A stretch of 64,000 bases of DNA from a bacterium (GTDB lineage: Bacteria; Cyanobacteriota; Vampirovibrionia; Obscuribacterales; Obscuribacteraceae). The stretch spans positions 62,001-126,000 of the forward strand of contig WGMS01000004.1 of the NCBI GenBank assembly GCA_016124935.1, written 5' to 3'. How positions within the stretch are numbered: position 1 is the stretch's first letter; each line of letters starts with the position of its first letter. Made by a program: the position numbers and the translations under genes. The notes beneath the pieces were generated by a model. It did no database searches. It was not told the DNA's origin and worked only from the letters and a program-made list of their open reading frames with translations. This document shows, piece by piece, positions 19,548 through 28,065 of the stretch.

Positions 19548-20534
19548 ATGCGCGTGAAAGAGAGTTTAACGAAGAAAAGCCTGGGCATCCTGGCTTCTCT
19601 TGCAGTGGTTCTGGCAGCCAATTCGAAGCCGGCTCTCGCCCTCGAGACTTCCACCGTCCTCACCCCCAAGGTGAGCGATACGGACTTTGCCCTCGATTCG
19701 ACAAATTATGGCAATTCGAGCGACATAAAAGAGCTGGAGTCGGTGATCAAAGACATCGAGCAAAAGTGGAACGACCACAAGCTCGACGAAGTCATGGACT
19801 ATTATGCCGATGATTACGTCAATAACGACGGCCTCACCAAAAAAGCCGTCAAAGAGCTGACCAGCGATTTCTGGAAGACCTATCCCGACGCAAAATCCTC
19901 TTCTAAGGTCAAGACTATTCGGGTAGAAGGCAAATTCGCCACAGTAGAGTCCCGGGACAAGGCCGTGGGCAGCACAGCCAAAGAGATGCCCAGCATAGGC
20001 TCAAAAGGAGTGCTTACTTCCATCTCGGAAGGACAGCTCTATCTGAGAAAAATCCGCGGCAACTGGAAAATCGTTGGAGACCGGGTCGATTTCGAGAAGG
20101 TCAAGGTCGCCTTCGGCATCGCCCAGGACCTGAACACCAAGTTTATCGCCCCCGAGCTGGTCAAATCGGGTCAGGAATACACCGCCAAGCTGAGTGTCGC
20201 CCTGCCCAATGATTTTGTCGCGGTAGGCTCCATCGCCAGCGAACCGCTCAAATATCCCCAACCTAAACACCAGGATATCTGGCGACCAGTAGAGAACAAA
20301 GTGCTGGAGCGGATTATCCACGCCAATAAATCCAATCACAACGAACTGCTCATGGCCACAATAGGAATAACCGATAAATCGAGAACAACCTTGAAGGGTC
20401 TCACCTACCTCACCCGGCGCATGAATGTGGTGCCCCAGCAACTGGAAGTGGAAGAGACACCCCACCCCAGTGCCGATGAGGACGCCGCCGTGGAAGACAT
20501 CGATGATACCGGCGCCGAGTCAGAAGAAGAGTAA
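19548..20534 (+). CDS. secreted NTF2/SnoaL-like domain protein
   Basis: 328 residues from ATG 19548, with GGAG 7 bases upstream; an in-frame TTG lies 12 bases earlier. It has a signal peptide (KKSLGILASLAVVLAANSKPALA). Residues about 55-165 resemble an NTF2-like fold (WNDHKLDEVMDYYADDYVN, IRGNWKIVGDRVDF). The tail is acidic (DEDAAVEDIDDTGAESEEE). Its end overlaps the start of lspA by 32 bases, so translation may be coupled, and the gene heads a lspA-rluD-LapA run. Confidence 0.8.
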   Translation: MRVKESLTKKSLGILASLAVVLAANSKPALALETSTVLTPKVSDTDFALDSTNYGNSSDIKELESVIKDIEQKWNDHKLDEVMDYYADDYVNNDGLTKKAVKELTSDFWKTYPDAKSSSKVKTIRVEGKFATVESRDKAVGSTAKEMPSIGSKGVLTSISEGQLYLRKIRGNWKIVGDRVDFEKVKVAFGIAQDLNTKFIAPELVKSGQEYTAKLSVALPNDFVAVGSIASEPLKYPQPKHQDIWRPVENKVLERIIHANKSNHNELLMATIGITDKSRTTLKGLTYLTRRMNVVPQQLEVEETPHPSADEDAAVEDIDDTGAESEEE

Positions 20535-21030
20535 TAAAAAAGACTGGCTGACCACGCCCTTTGCTGCCTTTTTATGCCTGGCCGCCGACTTTCTGAGCAA
20601 GCGCTGGGCAGAAACCAATCTCAGCACTGCTGCGGTTCAGCCTTTTATTCCAAGATTGCTCAATTTCAATCTAACCAGCAATACCGGAGCAGCTTTCTCG
20701 ATAGGCAAGGATTCCAGCGTGGTCATGACCGTCCTGGCTTCAGTGGTGACCGTTTTCCTGCTTCTCTGGTACATCTCTAGAGAGAAAGAAGAGATCAAAC
20801 CCGATACCCTCGAACGCACCGGGATAGGCTTCATTTTCGGCGGCGCCCTGGGCAATCTTCTGGATCGCTTTATGAAAGGCAGCGTCACCGACTTTCTCGA
20901 TTTCGCCTTTATGACCTTCCCGGTTTTCAACGTAGCCGACGCCATGATCGATGTTGGCATAGGTCTGATTCTAATTAGCATGATCCGAGCCTGGCGCCAG
21001 GAAAAGCCGCCGGCGGAGCCTCAGCCATGA
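20503..21030 (+). CDS. lspA: lipoprotein signal peptidase II
   Basis: 175 residues with four membrane segments. LspA cleaves prolipoprotein signal peptides in the inner membrane. Catalytic aspartates lie in GNLLDRFMKGSVTDF and FNVADAMIDVG. A longer in-frame reading to 20425 is possible, but it would be inside the preceding gene and gives a non-typical N-terminus, so I use ATG 20503. Several lipobox proteins in this window (for example 25945, 33478) would be its clients. The stop overlaps the rluD start by 4 bases. Confidence 0.93.
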   Translation: MIPAPSQKKSNKKDWLTTPFAAFLCLAADFLSKRWAETNLSTAAVQPFIPRLLNFNLTSNTGAAFSIGKDSSVVMTVLASVVTVFLLLWYISREKEEIKPDTLERTGIGFIFGGALGNLLDRFMKGSVTDFLDFAFMTFPVFNVADAMIDVGIGLILISMIRAWRQEKPPAEPQP

Positions 21031-21986
21031 ACGCCGACAGCACCAATAACGACACCATCGAGTTGATTTTCCATGGCGCTGATTCTCAGCGATTGGACCA
21101 GTACCTGACCGATAACCTGCCGGAATTCAGCCGGGTTCGCATCAAGAAGCTGATAGATGGCGGCGTCGTTCTGGTAAACGGACAAAAAGAGAAAGCATCT
21201 CTGAAGTTACGGGGCGGTGAGCGGATTTCTATAGAGATACCACCGGTGGAGCCGTCGCCTGTCACACCCGAGAATCTCAATCTCGATGTAATATACGAAG
21301 ACGAAGACTTACTTGTGGTCAACAAACCAGCTGGAATGGTCACCCACCCGGGGGCCGGGGTTTTCTCCGGCACCCTGGTGAACGGTCTTTTGCATCATTG
21401 CAAAGGCAGCCTTTCTGGAATTTCAGGAGAAGAGAGACCGGGCATCGTGCATCGATTGGACAAGGACACCTCGGGACTGCTGGTGGTGGCAAAGAACGAT
21501 ATCGCCCACCGCAGCCTGGCCGGACAGATTCAAGAGAAATCGGCTCGCCGTCAGTATCTTGCCCTGGTAGACGGGGCATTGAAAGATGACAGCGGTGAAA
21601 TCGACCTGCCTGTAGGACGCCATCGAGTCAAACGCAAAGAGATGTGCGTCTGCGATGACGGCAGACCGGCCAGCACCATATATAAGGTACGGGCCCGGTA
21701 TCATAAAATAACCTATCTGGAGCTGGAATTGAAAACCGGTAGAACGCACCAGATACGGGTGCACATGGCACACTTAGGCAATCCTATATTAGGAGACCTC
21801 GTTTACAATAAGAAAGGAACGGGAACGGAAAAAGCCCGCAAGCGATTCGGGCTGAAAGGGCATGCCCTGCATGCTACAAGTCTCTCATTTATCCATCCGG
21901 TCTCAAGCAAGCTGTTAGAATTTACCTGCGAGCCATCTTCTGATTTCCGCTCGCTTCTGAACCGCCTCGAATCGGGCTGGAGGTAA
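21027..21986 (+). CDS. rluD: 23S rRNA pseudouridine synthase, RluD type
   Basis: 319 residues. An S4 RNA-binding domain comes first (RLDQYLTDNLPEFSRVRIKK), then the catalytic domain with HRLDKDTSGLLVVAKN carrying the nucleophile Asp near residue 144, and KTGRTHQIRVHMAHLGNPIL. RluD modifies helix 69 of 23S rRNA. It overlaps lspA through ATGA, a common pairing. RluA/RluC-type substrate specificity cannot be excluded by eye. Confidence 0.92.
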   Translation: MNADSTNNDTIELIFHGADSQRLDQYLTDNLPEFSRVRIKKLIDGGVVLVNGQKEKASLKLRGGERISIEIPPVEPSPVTPENLNLDVIYEDEDLLVVNKPAGMVTHPGAGVFSGTLVNGLLHHCKGSLSGISGEERPGIVHRLDKDTSGLLVVAKNDIAHRSLAGQIQEKSARRQYLALVDGALKDDSGEIDLPVGRHRVKRKEMCVCDDGRPASTIYKVRARYHKITYLELELKTGRTHQIRVHMAHLGNPILGDLVYNKKGTGTEKARKRFGLKGHALHATSLSFIHPVSSKLLEFTCEPSSDFRSLLNRLESGWR

Positions 21987-21991
21987 TCGCT

Positions 21992-22339
21992 TTGCAACAA
22001 TACGGACCGATAGCACTCTCCGCCATAGCCTTCTTGCTCTTTGGCATCATCGCTCTGCAGAATTCCGCTCCGGCGAGTTTCACCCTCTTTGGCGCCTCAT
22101 CCAGTGCGCCCCTGGCTTGTTTTCTTTCGGGGACCTTTATTCTAGGGCTGATTCCCGGTCTCTCTTTTATGCTCTTTCGCCAGAAGAAGAAAGCTATTTC
22201 TAAAGAGAAAGAGATTGAATGGGACAAACAAGATCAGAAGCTGGTCAAAGAGATAGAGTCTGACAAGGTCAAGCAACTGGAAGCCAAAATAGAGACCCTG
22301 GAAACCGCTCTGAAAACGGCTCTGGCCAAGAAAAAGTAA
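21992..22339 (+). CDS. LapA-domain (DUF1049) membrane protein
   Basis: 115 residues from TTG 5 bases after rluD. Two membrane helices (ALSAIAFLLFGIIALQN and LACFLSGTFILGLIPGLSFM) are followed by a Lys/Glu-rich coiled coil, the normal LapA (lipopolysaccharide assembly A) layout. It is the last gene of the lspA-rluD run. Its role in envelope assembly is known for proteobacteria and is inferred here. Confidence 0.8.
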   Translation: MQQYGPIALSAIAFLLFGIIALQNSAPASFTLFGASSSAPLACFLSGTFILGLIPGLSFMLFRQKKKAISKEKEIEWDKQDQKLVKEIESDKVKQLEAKIETLETALKTALAKKK

Positions 22340-22345
22340 AGGCTG

Positions 22346-22858
22346 CTACTCTGCCGGACCGCCACCGGAAGCTTTGAAATCCGAAGCCTTCAGACCGTCG
22401 ACAAACTTCTTGAACTCTTCGGCTTCCTCTTCGTCTTTTTCGGAATCCGCCGGAATGGTGCCATCGGAAACCACCTGGGCCGAGACGAAAATAGGCGCGC
22501 CTGCCCGCAAAGCAAGGGCGATGGCGTCGGAAGGCCTGGCATCGATGGCCTTGTCCGCTTCTACCCTTTTATCTTCCACCCGCAGCCTTATTGTCGCAAA
22601 ATAAGTATTGGCGGACAGTTCGTTGATCTCTACCCGATCCACGACATATCCCAACCCGGTGATCACATTCAAAAGCAGATCATGGGTCATGGGGCGCTCA
22701 GGCTTGGCACTGTTGTCGAGAGCCCGGCCTATCGCGGTGGCTTCATAGGCCCCTATCCAGATGGGCAGAGTGCGGCGCTTAGATCGATCGTTCAACATGA
22801 CGATTGGATGCCCGTTTCTTGCATCCAGCGCGATTGCTGCCACGTACATCTCGATCAT
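22346..22858 (-). CDS. bifunctional nuclease-domain (DUF151) protein
   Basis: 170 residues. The domain motifs are ARNGHPIVMLNDRSKRRTLP, WIGAYEATAIGRAL and DARPSDAIALALRAGAPIFV. The family is conserved in actinobacteria, cyanobacteria and plants and was described as having DNase and RNase activity. The C-terminus is acidic (EKDEEEAEEF). It is convergent with the LapA gene, 6 bases apart. Confidence 0.9.
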   Translation of the reverse strand: MIEMYVAAIALDARNGHPIVMLNDRSKRRTLPIWIGAYEATAIGRALDNSAKPERPMTHDLLLNVITGLGYVVDRVEINELSANTYFATIRLRVEDKRVEADKAIDARPSDAIALALRAGAPIFVSAQVVSDGTIPADSEKDEEEAEEFKKFVDGLKASDFKASGGGPAE

Positions 22859-23221
22859 TATTAAGAGCTACCACCCGATGCCTTGAACATGCTCCGAAAC
22901 TTACCCCTTGACTATCCGTGCGTTACAAATTTAAATCATTTCCTACCCTTCTCTTATTCCCCGAACCCCTGCAATTTATATGCATTGAAGATAAATTTTT
23001 AAAAACCGAAAGTCTTAAACCCTCTCGACATGCGGCATTCAGAAGAGTCCCCCGGGAATGTCGCCTTATCCAAGCCACCAAAACAGCTGCTTCCAGGCGT
23101 TCTAGTCCTGGTGACCTTTTACGAGCGGATAATATAAATCTACATTCCACTAGCCGGGCTTTGACCTGCGGCACCAGAGTTGACATAATATATCGATCTA
23201 AGCTCCCTGAATTGAGCGTCA
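22859..23221. other. intergenic region upstream of tRNA-Leu
   Basis: About 360 bases, AT-rich in the first half. Apart from the tRNA promoter at 23161-23189 I see no gene. A TAATAT at 23131 is not matched by a clear -35. Confidence 0.5.
23161..23189 (+). promoter_or_regulatory. sigma70-type promoter of tRNA-Leu
   Basis: TTGACC (23161-23166), a 17-base spacer and CATAAT (23184-23189). The predicted start near 23196 is 26 bases before the tRNA. Confidence 0.6.
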
Positions 23222-23302
23222 GTCCGGATGGCGGAATTGGTAGACGCGCACGCTTGAGGGGCGTGTGGCTTTGCTGTGTGGGTTCAAGTCCCACTCCGGA
23301 CA
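23222..23302 (+). tRNA. tRNA-Leu(GAG)
   Basis: 81 bases. The acceptor GTCCGGA pairs with TCCGGAC, and the discriminator is A (23302). The anticodon loop TTGAGGG between CACGC and GCGTG gives anticodon GAG. It has a class II variable arm, a D arm with TTGGTAGACGC, and a T arm GTGGGTTCAAGTCCCAC. No CCA is encoded. Confidence 0.96.
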
Positions 23303-23339
23303 GTTTTCATTTCTAGACCAAGAACACTTGTCCTTTACG

Positions 23340-23618
23340 ATGTTGATCCAGAGGGCTCAATGGCCCCACACTATCGACGACATTCGCAAAGCCCTGGACG
23401 GAGTCTGGGGCGTAGTCGGAGCGACAGGTACAGACGGCAATCTCTACCGTCTGGAGCGAAGCTTGAAAGAGCCCACGGTCTACACTTTTATCGGCTATGA
23501 AGGAGAGGACGAGAGCAAAGTCGTCTCCCGACAAACTTTCAACGGCGAAGAGAAGGAATCTGCGATAGACTCGTTTGCAAAGGCTATCGGTTTCGAGAAC
23601 GGTTCTTTTTCGGGTTGA
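23340..23618 (+). CDS. small protein of unknown function paired with HerA-like ATPase
   Basis: 92 residues from ATG 23340; a longer in-frame reading runs into the tRNA and is not credible. It has a mixed alpha/beta sequence (TIDDIRKALDGVWGVVGATG, TFIGYEGEDESKVVSRQTF) with no signal peptide and no family I recognise. The HerA-like gene begins 4 bases after its stop, so they are almost surely cotranscribed and may work together. Confidence 0.7.
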   Translation: MLIQRAQWPHTIDDIRKALDGVWGVVGATGTDGNLYRLERSLKEPTVYTFIGYEGEDESKVVSRQTFNGEEKESAIDSFAKAIGFENGSFSG

Positions 23619-23622
23619 GAAT

Positions 23623-25281
23623 TTGCCTAAAGCCACATATCTGGGAATTATCACACAGGGCTCCCTGTCTACAGGCCTGGAGATGCGTCTTGACCCTTCG
23701 GTTTCGGTAGAAGAGCTGCGGGTAGGTCGTTTCGTCGTGGTAGAAGGCAAAACCGCGCGCTTTTTCAGCATGCTCACCGATGTTTCGCTTTCCGCCAGCA
23801 ACCCCTCTATTTTGCTCAATCCGCCTGCCAACGACGAGTTTTTGCTTTCTGTGCTGGCCGGCGGTTCCACCTTCGGCACCGTCAAGATTCAACCGATGTT
23901 GATGCTGGAGCGCGGCGAAGACAGCACCCTGTCGGAACTTCGACCGGTAAAGACGATTCCGTCGCATTTTTCACCGGTATTCGAAGCGACCAGTCACGAC
24001 TTCGCCCTGGTCTTCGGCGAAGAAGACACAAAGGATCCTGAGAATAACTTTTTCAATGTCGGCAAGCCTCTAAATATGGAGACCCCGGTCTGTGTCAATC
24101 TGGATCGTTTCGTAGAGCGCTCCAACGGCATCTTCGGCAAATCCGGAACCGGAAAGTCTTTTCTAACCCGAATATTTCTCAGCGGTCTGATTCACAAAGA
24201 CATAGCCTCGGTGCTGGTCTTCGACATGCATAACGAATATGGCTGGCAGGCCCTGTCCGAAAGCAAGACCGCCCCCCGGGTAAAAGGCTTGAAGCAGCTT
24301 TTCGGGCACAAAGTGGTGGTCTTCAGCCTCGATTCCGAATCCTCCAAAGCCCGCGGCATACCCGATGCCCACGAGCTCTACATAGGCTATAACCAGATCG
24401 AGATAGAAGACCTGGATCTGCTCAAACATGAGCTGGCGCTATCGGAAGCCACACTGGAAAACGCCTATATCGCCAGGGAGAAACTGGGCACCGACTGGAT
24501 TTCAACCCTCATCGATATGTCCGGCGAAGAGATTGAAGAGTTCATCCAGATGTACAAAGGTCATCCGACCGCCCTCAAAGCCCTTCAAAGGCGCCTCAAT
24601 ACCGTGGTGCAAAAGACGCCTTACCTGCGCCCCAGGGTCAACCACAACTATATCGACGAGATTCTGCGCCATATACAGGACGGCAAACACATTGTGCTCG
24701 AATTCGGCAGACAGAACAACCTGCTCTCCTACATGCTTGCCACCAATATCATAACCAGACGCATCCATGCCGACTATGTAAAACGCTCAGAACTCCATAC
24801 CGCTGACCCGGAAGGGGTAGCAGCGCCCAGGAAGCTTATGATCGTCATAGAAGAAGCGCATAAATTTCTCTCTCCTCAAGTAGCGCGCCAAACCATATTC
24901 GGTATCATCGCCCGGGAGATGAGGAAGTATTTCGTTACTCTATTGATAGTCGATCAAAGACCGTCGGGCATCGATCCCGAAGTGCTCAGCCAGATAGGCA
25001 CCAGGGTGACGGCGCTGCTCAATGACGACAAAGATATCGATGCGGTCTTTACAGGGGTCTCGGGCTCCCAGACTCTCCGGACGGTTCTTGCCCAAATGGA
25101 CCCGAAACAACAAGCCCTGGTTCTGGGTTACGCTGTGCCGATGCCGGTGGTCGTCCGCACCCGTCCTTTCGATACTGAGTTTTATCAGGCTGTGGGAGGA
25201 AGAACCGACAGCGCTTCAGAAGATCCAGGCTATGTAAAAGAAAAAGCCCGAGAGGCCAGGGAAGAGCTTTTCGGTCCCTAG
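23623..25281 (+). CDS. HerA-like DUF87 P-loop ATPase with HAS barrel
   Basis: About 552 residues. An N-terminal HAS-barrel-like part (TYLGIITQGSLSTGLEMRLD) is followed by a FtsK/HerA ATPase core: Walker A GKSGTGKSF near residue 173, Walker B VIEEAHKF, and the conserved VDQRPSGIDPEVLSQIGTRV arginine region. HerA helicases usually pump DNA together with the nuclease NurA; no NurA is adjacent. The start is uncertain: TTG 23623 follows the upstream stop, and an in-frame TTG 23575 would overlap the upstream gene by 44 bases. Confidence 0.88.
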   Translation: MPKATYLGIITQGSLSTGLEMRLDPSVSVEELRVGRFVVVEGKTARFFSMLTDVSLSASNPSILLNPPANDEFLLSVLAGGSTFGTVKIQPMLMLERGEDSTLSELRPVKTIPSHFSPVFEATSHDFALVFGEEDTKDPENNFFNVGKPLNMETPVCVNLDRFVERSNGIFGKSGTGKSFLTRIFLSGLIHKDIASVLVFDMHNEYGWQALSESKTAPRVKGLKQLFGHKVVVFSLDSESSKARGIPDAHELYIGYNQIEIEDLDLLKHELALSEATLENAYIAREKLGTDWISTLIDMSGEEIEEFIQMYKGHPTALKALQRRLNTVVQKTPYLRPRVNHNYIDEILRHIQDGKHIVLEFGRQNNLLSYMLATNIITRRIHADYVKRSELHTADPEGVAAPRKLMIVIEEAHKFLSPQVARQTIFGIIAREMRKYFVTLLIVDQRPSGIDPEVLSQIGTRVTALLNDDKDIDAVFTGVSGSQTLRTVLAQMDPKQQALVLGYAVPMPVVVRTRPFDTEFYQAVGGRTDSASEDPGYVKEKAREAREELFGP

Positions 25282-25369
25282 GGCAAATTACGTATTGAAA
25301 GACAAGGTCCGATTGGCTACCCTACAATTAGAGTAAGGTCGACAATTACTAAGTTCATATTTCAGCCCA

Positions 25370-25948
25370 ATGCAGAACCAGAAGTCCAATCAAACCGAAG
25401 AGAGCGAAGTACAGGACAACTTCGTGGAGGCCAAAGAGCCAAGCGAGCTCATATTTTGCCTGCTTCTCGCCTCGGCCTATTTAGGCCTGGCCAAGTTCTG
25501 CTGGGGTCCTCTCTATATGATGCAGAACTGGAAGCTGCTCCTCAATGTCGAGGGCTTTTTCATCACCGTCGCCCTGGTGGCGGTTCTAATCGGGCTCAGA
25601 CCCTATACCGCTCCTTCATCTTTGCAGATAAGCAGCAAAGGCTTCAAATACCGGGGGCCTTACTGGATTCAGCGAAAAACCGTGAACTGGGATCAAGTCG
25701 CCAAAGCCTATTTGTCTCCGGAGCTGATTCTGATTCTTTATCAACCGAAGCCTGAAAACAAGAAAGTCTGGCCTCTGGGTATTCTCTCCATCTATCTCGC
25801 CGACCGGGAACAGGTGGTGAAGTCATTCTTGAAATATTGCCCTAACACACCGGTACTGATGAAAAGCCCGACTCTGATCACCTGGATCACTTTCGGACTC
25901 ATACTTTTCTTCGTTGTGGTCTGGATCTTCTACCTGCTCACACCCTAA
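25370..25948 (+). CDS. membrane protein with PH-like soluble segment, unknown function
   Basis: 192 residues with two membrane segments near the N-terminus (LIFCLLLASAYLGLAKFCW, GFFITVALVAVLIGL) and one at the C-terminus (TWITFGLILFFVVVWIFYLL). The loop between (SLQISSKGFKYRGPYWIQRK, VNWDQVAKAYLS) resembles bacterial PH-like beta domains. It converges with the cytochrome gene, overlapping by 4 bases. Confidence 0.75.
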   Translation: MQNQKSNQTEESEVQDNFVEAKEPSELIFCLLLASAYLGLAKFCWGPLYMMQNWKLLLNVEGFFITVALVAVLIGLRPYTAPSSLQISSKGFKYRGPYWIQRKTVNWDQVAKAYLSPELILILYQPKPENKKVWPLGILSIYLADREQVVKSFLKYCPNTPVLMKSPTLITWITFGLILFFVVVWIFYLLTP

Positions 25949-26328
25949 TTGCGCTCGACTTCCATATGACGCAAGTAGTCGACTAAATTGTCCATCTCTT
26001 TATCGTTGAGGACTTCCACCGGCTGCGGAGGCATCGCTCCGGCGCCCTGACGAATGAAAGCCTTGAGCTTGTCATCGGTGGGGAAATGATCTTTGAGCTG
26101 ATCCAGACTGGGACCCATGCCGGCAGCTCCGCCCGGATGACAGGTGTTACAGGAACGCACAAAAATCTGCTTGCCGGAAAGGTTGCTGGTCATCTCTTCG
26201 CTCTTTCTCAGCTTATCCAGCTTGACCTGCTCAATTCGCTTCATCTCTTCGGACATGACACAACCACCAGTGGTTGCAGACACCAGAGCCAGACCAGCCA
26301 GGCAAAAGGCTATTCGCAGCATAGGCAA
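25945..26328 (-). CDS. c-type cytochrome lipoprotein
   Basis: About 127 residues. There is a lipobox ending TTGGC after a short hydrophobic segment, then one heme site CNTCH and a Met ligand in GAGAMPPQP, with a class I cytochrome c fold. It would be anchored on the outer face of the inner membrane and pass electrons. TTG at 26328 is 11 bases from GGAGG; ATG 26322 is the alternative. The redox partner is unknown. Confidence 0.87.
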   Translation of the reverse strand: MPMLRIAFCLAGLALVSATTGGCVMSEEMKRIEQVKLDKLRKSEEMTSNLSGKQIFVRSCNTCHPGGAAGMGPSLDQLKDHFPTDDKLKAFIRQGAGAMPPQPVEVLNDKEMDNLVDYLRHMEVERN

Positions 26329-26655
26329 TGTATATAGCACCTCCTTGACAGCCAAGATTTACCACAGTTTAACATGTCCGAGAATAGACTGGATCGGAGT
26401 CCCATAATATCCGCATAGTAAGAAATTCGGGAATTTGTTAGAACTAAAATCCAACCTCCGCATATTATCTACTTAACATCAGATTTACTTGAAAAGAGTA
26501 AGGTAAGAAAGGTGGCGCAATGTCTCTCTTGCGCTGTAAAGCGGACCCAATCCCGAGGTTTTTACAAACCATCAAGGCAAGAATCTCGGCAGGCTGGTCC
26601 GACAGGACCAGGCGAAAAACCTGATCCTTCTTAGTATTATCCGGGCGGTAACGAA
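26329..26655. other. intergenic region and murA leader
   Basis: About 330 bases. CTGGTCC (26594-26600) pairs with GGACCAG (26605-26611) over GACA and sits 45 bases before murA, without a T tract, so it is a leader hairpin rather than a terminator. Nothing else is supported. Confidence 0.45.
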
Positions 26656-27972
26656 ATGACATCGAAAACAGAGAATATGGATCCTACAATCACAGATGGT
26701 GCTTCCGAAGAAGAGCAACGCATAATCATTCGCGGTGGCAAACCGCTCAACGGTCAGGTCAGATTGCACGGCGCCAAAAACGCTGTGCTCAAGATGATGG
26801 CCGCCGCTCTGCTGGCTAAAGGCACCACCGTCTTGAAGAACGTTCCCAATCTCTCGGACGTGCATATGATGGCCAATGTGCTCAGACATCTGGGCGCAAA
26901 AGTCACCATCAGTGGTTCCGAAGTCGAAATCGACGCCACCGATGTTCACGAGTGGGAAGCGCCCTACGAGCTGGTCAGCAAGCTAAGAGCATCCTTCGTG
27001 GTGCTCGGTCCTCTCATGGCTCGGTTCAGAGAAGCGAAGGTTTCCCTGCCCGGCGGCTGCGCCATCGGCGAGAGAAAGATCGATCTTCATGAAAGAGGCT
27101 TGAAGCTTCTAGGCGCTGAAGTGAGAATCGATCACGGCTATGTCATCGCCTCAGCCAAGAAGCTTACCGGCACCACTATCTACCTGGACAGACCTTCCAA
27201 CGGGGCCACCGAGAACATCATGCTCGCTGCCGTCGGCGCAGAAGGCACCACCATCATCGAAAACGCCGCCCAAGATCCGGAAATCGTCAACCTGGCAGAC
27301 TGTATCAACGCCATGGGCGGCAAAGTCGAAGGAGCCGGCACATACCAGATAACCATCGAAGGCGTCCCCCTGGAAGAACTCCATGGCGGCGTCATTGATA
27401 CCATCCCGGACCGTGTCGAAGGCGGGACCTTTATGTTCGCCACCATGGTCACCGGCGGTGATGTCTTAATCGAGGGTATCGATCCTCATCACCTCTACTC
27501 TGTTATTAGCAAATGCAGCGAAATGGGTGCGGAGATCTCCATGTACGCACCGGATATGCTGCGCATCAAATCAGAGCGCGGTAAATTGAAAGCCACCGAT
27601 GTGACCACCCATCCTTATCCCGGTTTCCCGACCGATCTTCAGGCACTGATCATGCCGGTGCTCTGCTTCACCTCAGGCACTTCGATAATCACAGAAACCA
27701 TATACGAAAACCGCTTCATGCACGCGGCAGAATTGCGGCGCATGGGAGCCGACATCACCATCAAAGGCAACTCCGCTGTTATCAAGGGAGTCGAGAAATT
27801 GATGGGCGCCGAGGTCAAATCGAGTGATTTAAGAGCGGCTGCCGCCCTTATAATTGCCGGTCTCGGGGCCGAAGGCGTTACCGAAGTCACCGAACTGAAA
27901 CACTTAGACCGCGGTTATGAAAATTTAGAAGAAAAATTCCGTGGCCTGGGTGCTGATATCTGGAGACGGTAG
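26656..27972 (+). CDS. murA: UDP-N-acetylglucosamine 1-carboxyvinyltransferase
   Basis: 438 residues, slightly longer than usual because of a 20-residue acidic N-terminal extension. MurA adds enolpyruvate from phosphoenolpyruvate to UDP-GlcNAc, the first committed step of peptidoglycan synthesis. It has LHGAKNAVLKMMAAALL near the start, the catalytic Cys (the fosfomycin target) in LPGGCAIGERKIDLH at about residue 135, and a canonical C-terminus (LKHLDRGYENLEEKFRGLGA). Confidence 0.96.
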   Translation: MTSKTENMDPTITDGASEEEQRIIIRGGKPLNGQVRLHGAKNAVLKMMAAALLAKGTTVLKNVPNLSDVHMMANVLRHLGAKVTISGSEVEIDATDVHEWEAPYELVSKLRASFVVLGPLMARFREAKVSLPGGCAIGERKIDLHERGLKLLGAEVRIDHGYVIASAKKLTGTTIYLDRPSNGATENIMLAAVGAEGTTIIENAAQDPEIVNLADCINAMGGKVEGAGTYQITIEGVPLEELHGGVIDTIPDRVEGGTFMFATMVTGGDVLIEGIDPHHLYSVISKCSEMGAEISMYAPDMLRIKSERGKLKATDVTTHPYPGFPTDLQALIMPVLCFTSGTSIITETIYENRFMHAAELRRMGADITIKGNSAVIKGVEKLMGAEVKSSDLRAAAALIIAGLGAEGVTEVTELKHLDRGYENLEEKFRGLGADIWRR

Positions 27973-28065
27973 TATAAACTTACAACAATCACCATGCTCC
28001 AGGTTGCCCTGATTGATGTCAACCTGAAGCTCACGCCGGGGCGAAATATCGCCGGGAGATGAGAG

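Noticed and set aside
27973-28065. Lysine riboswitch before lysC
   Set aside because: The gap is only 93 bases, too short for that riboswitch, and its motifs are absent.
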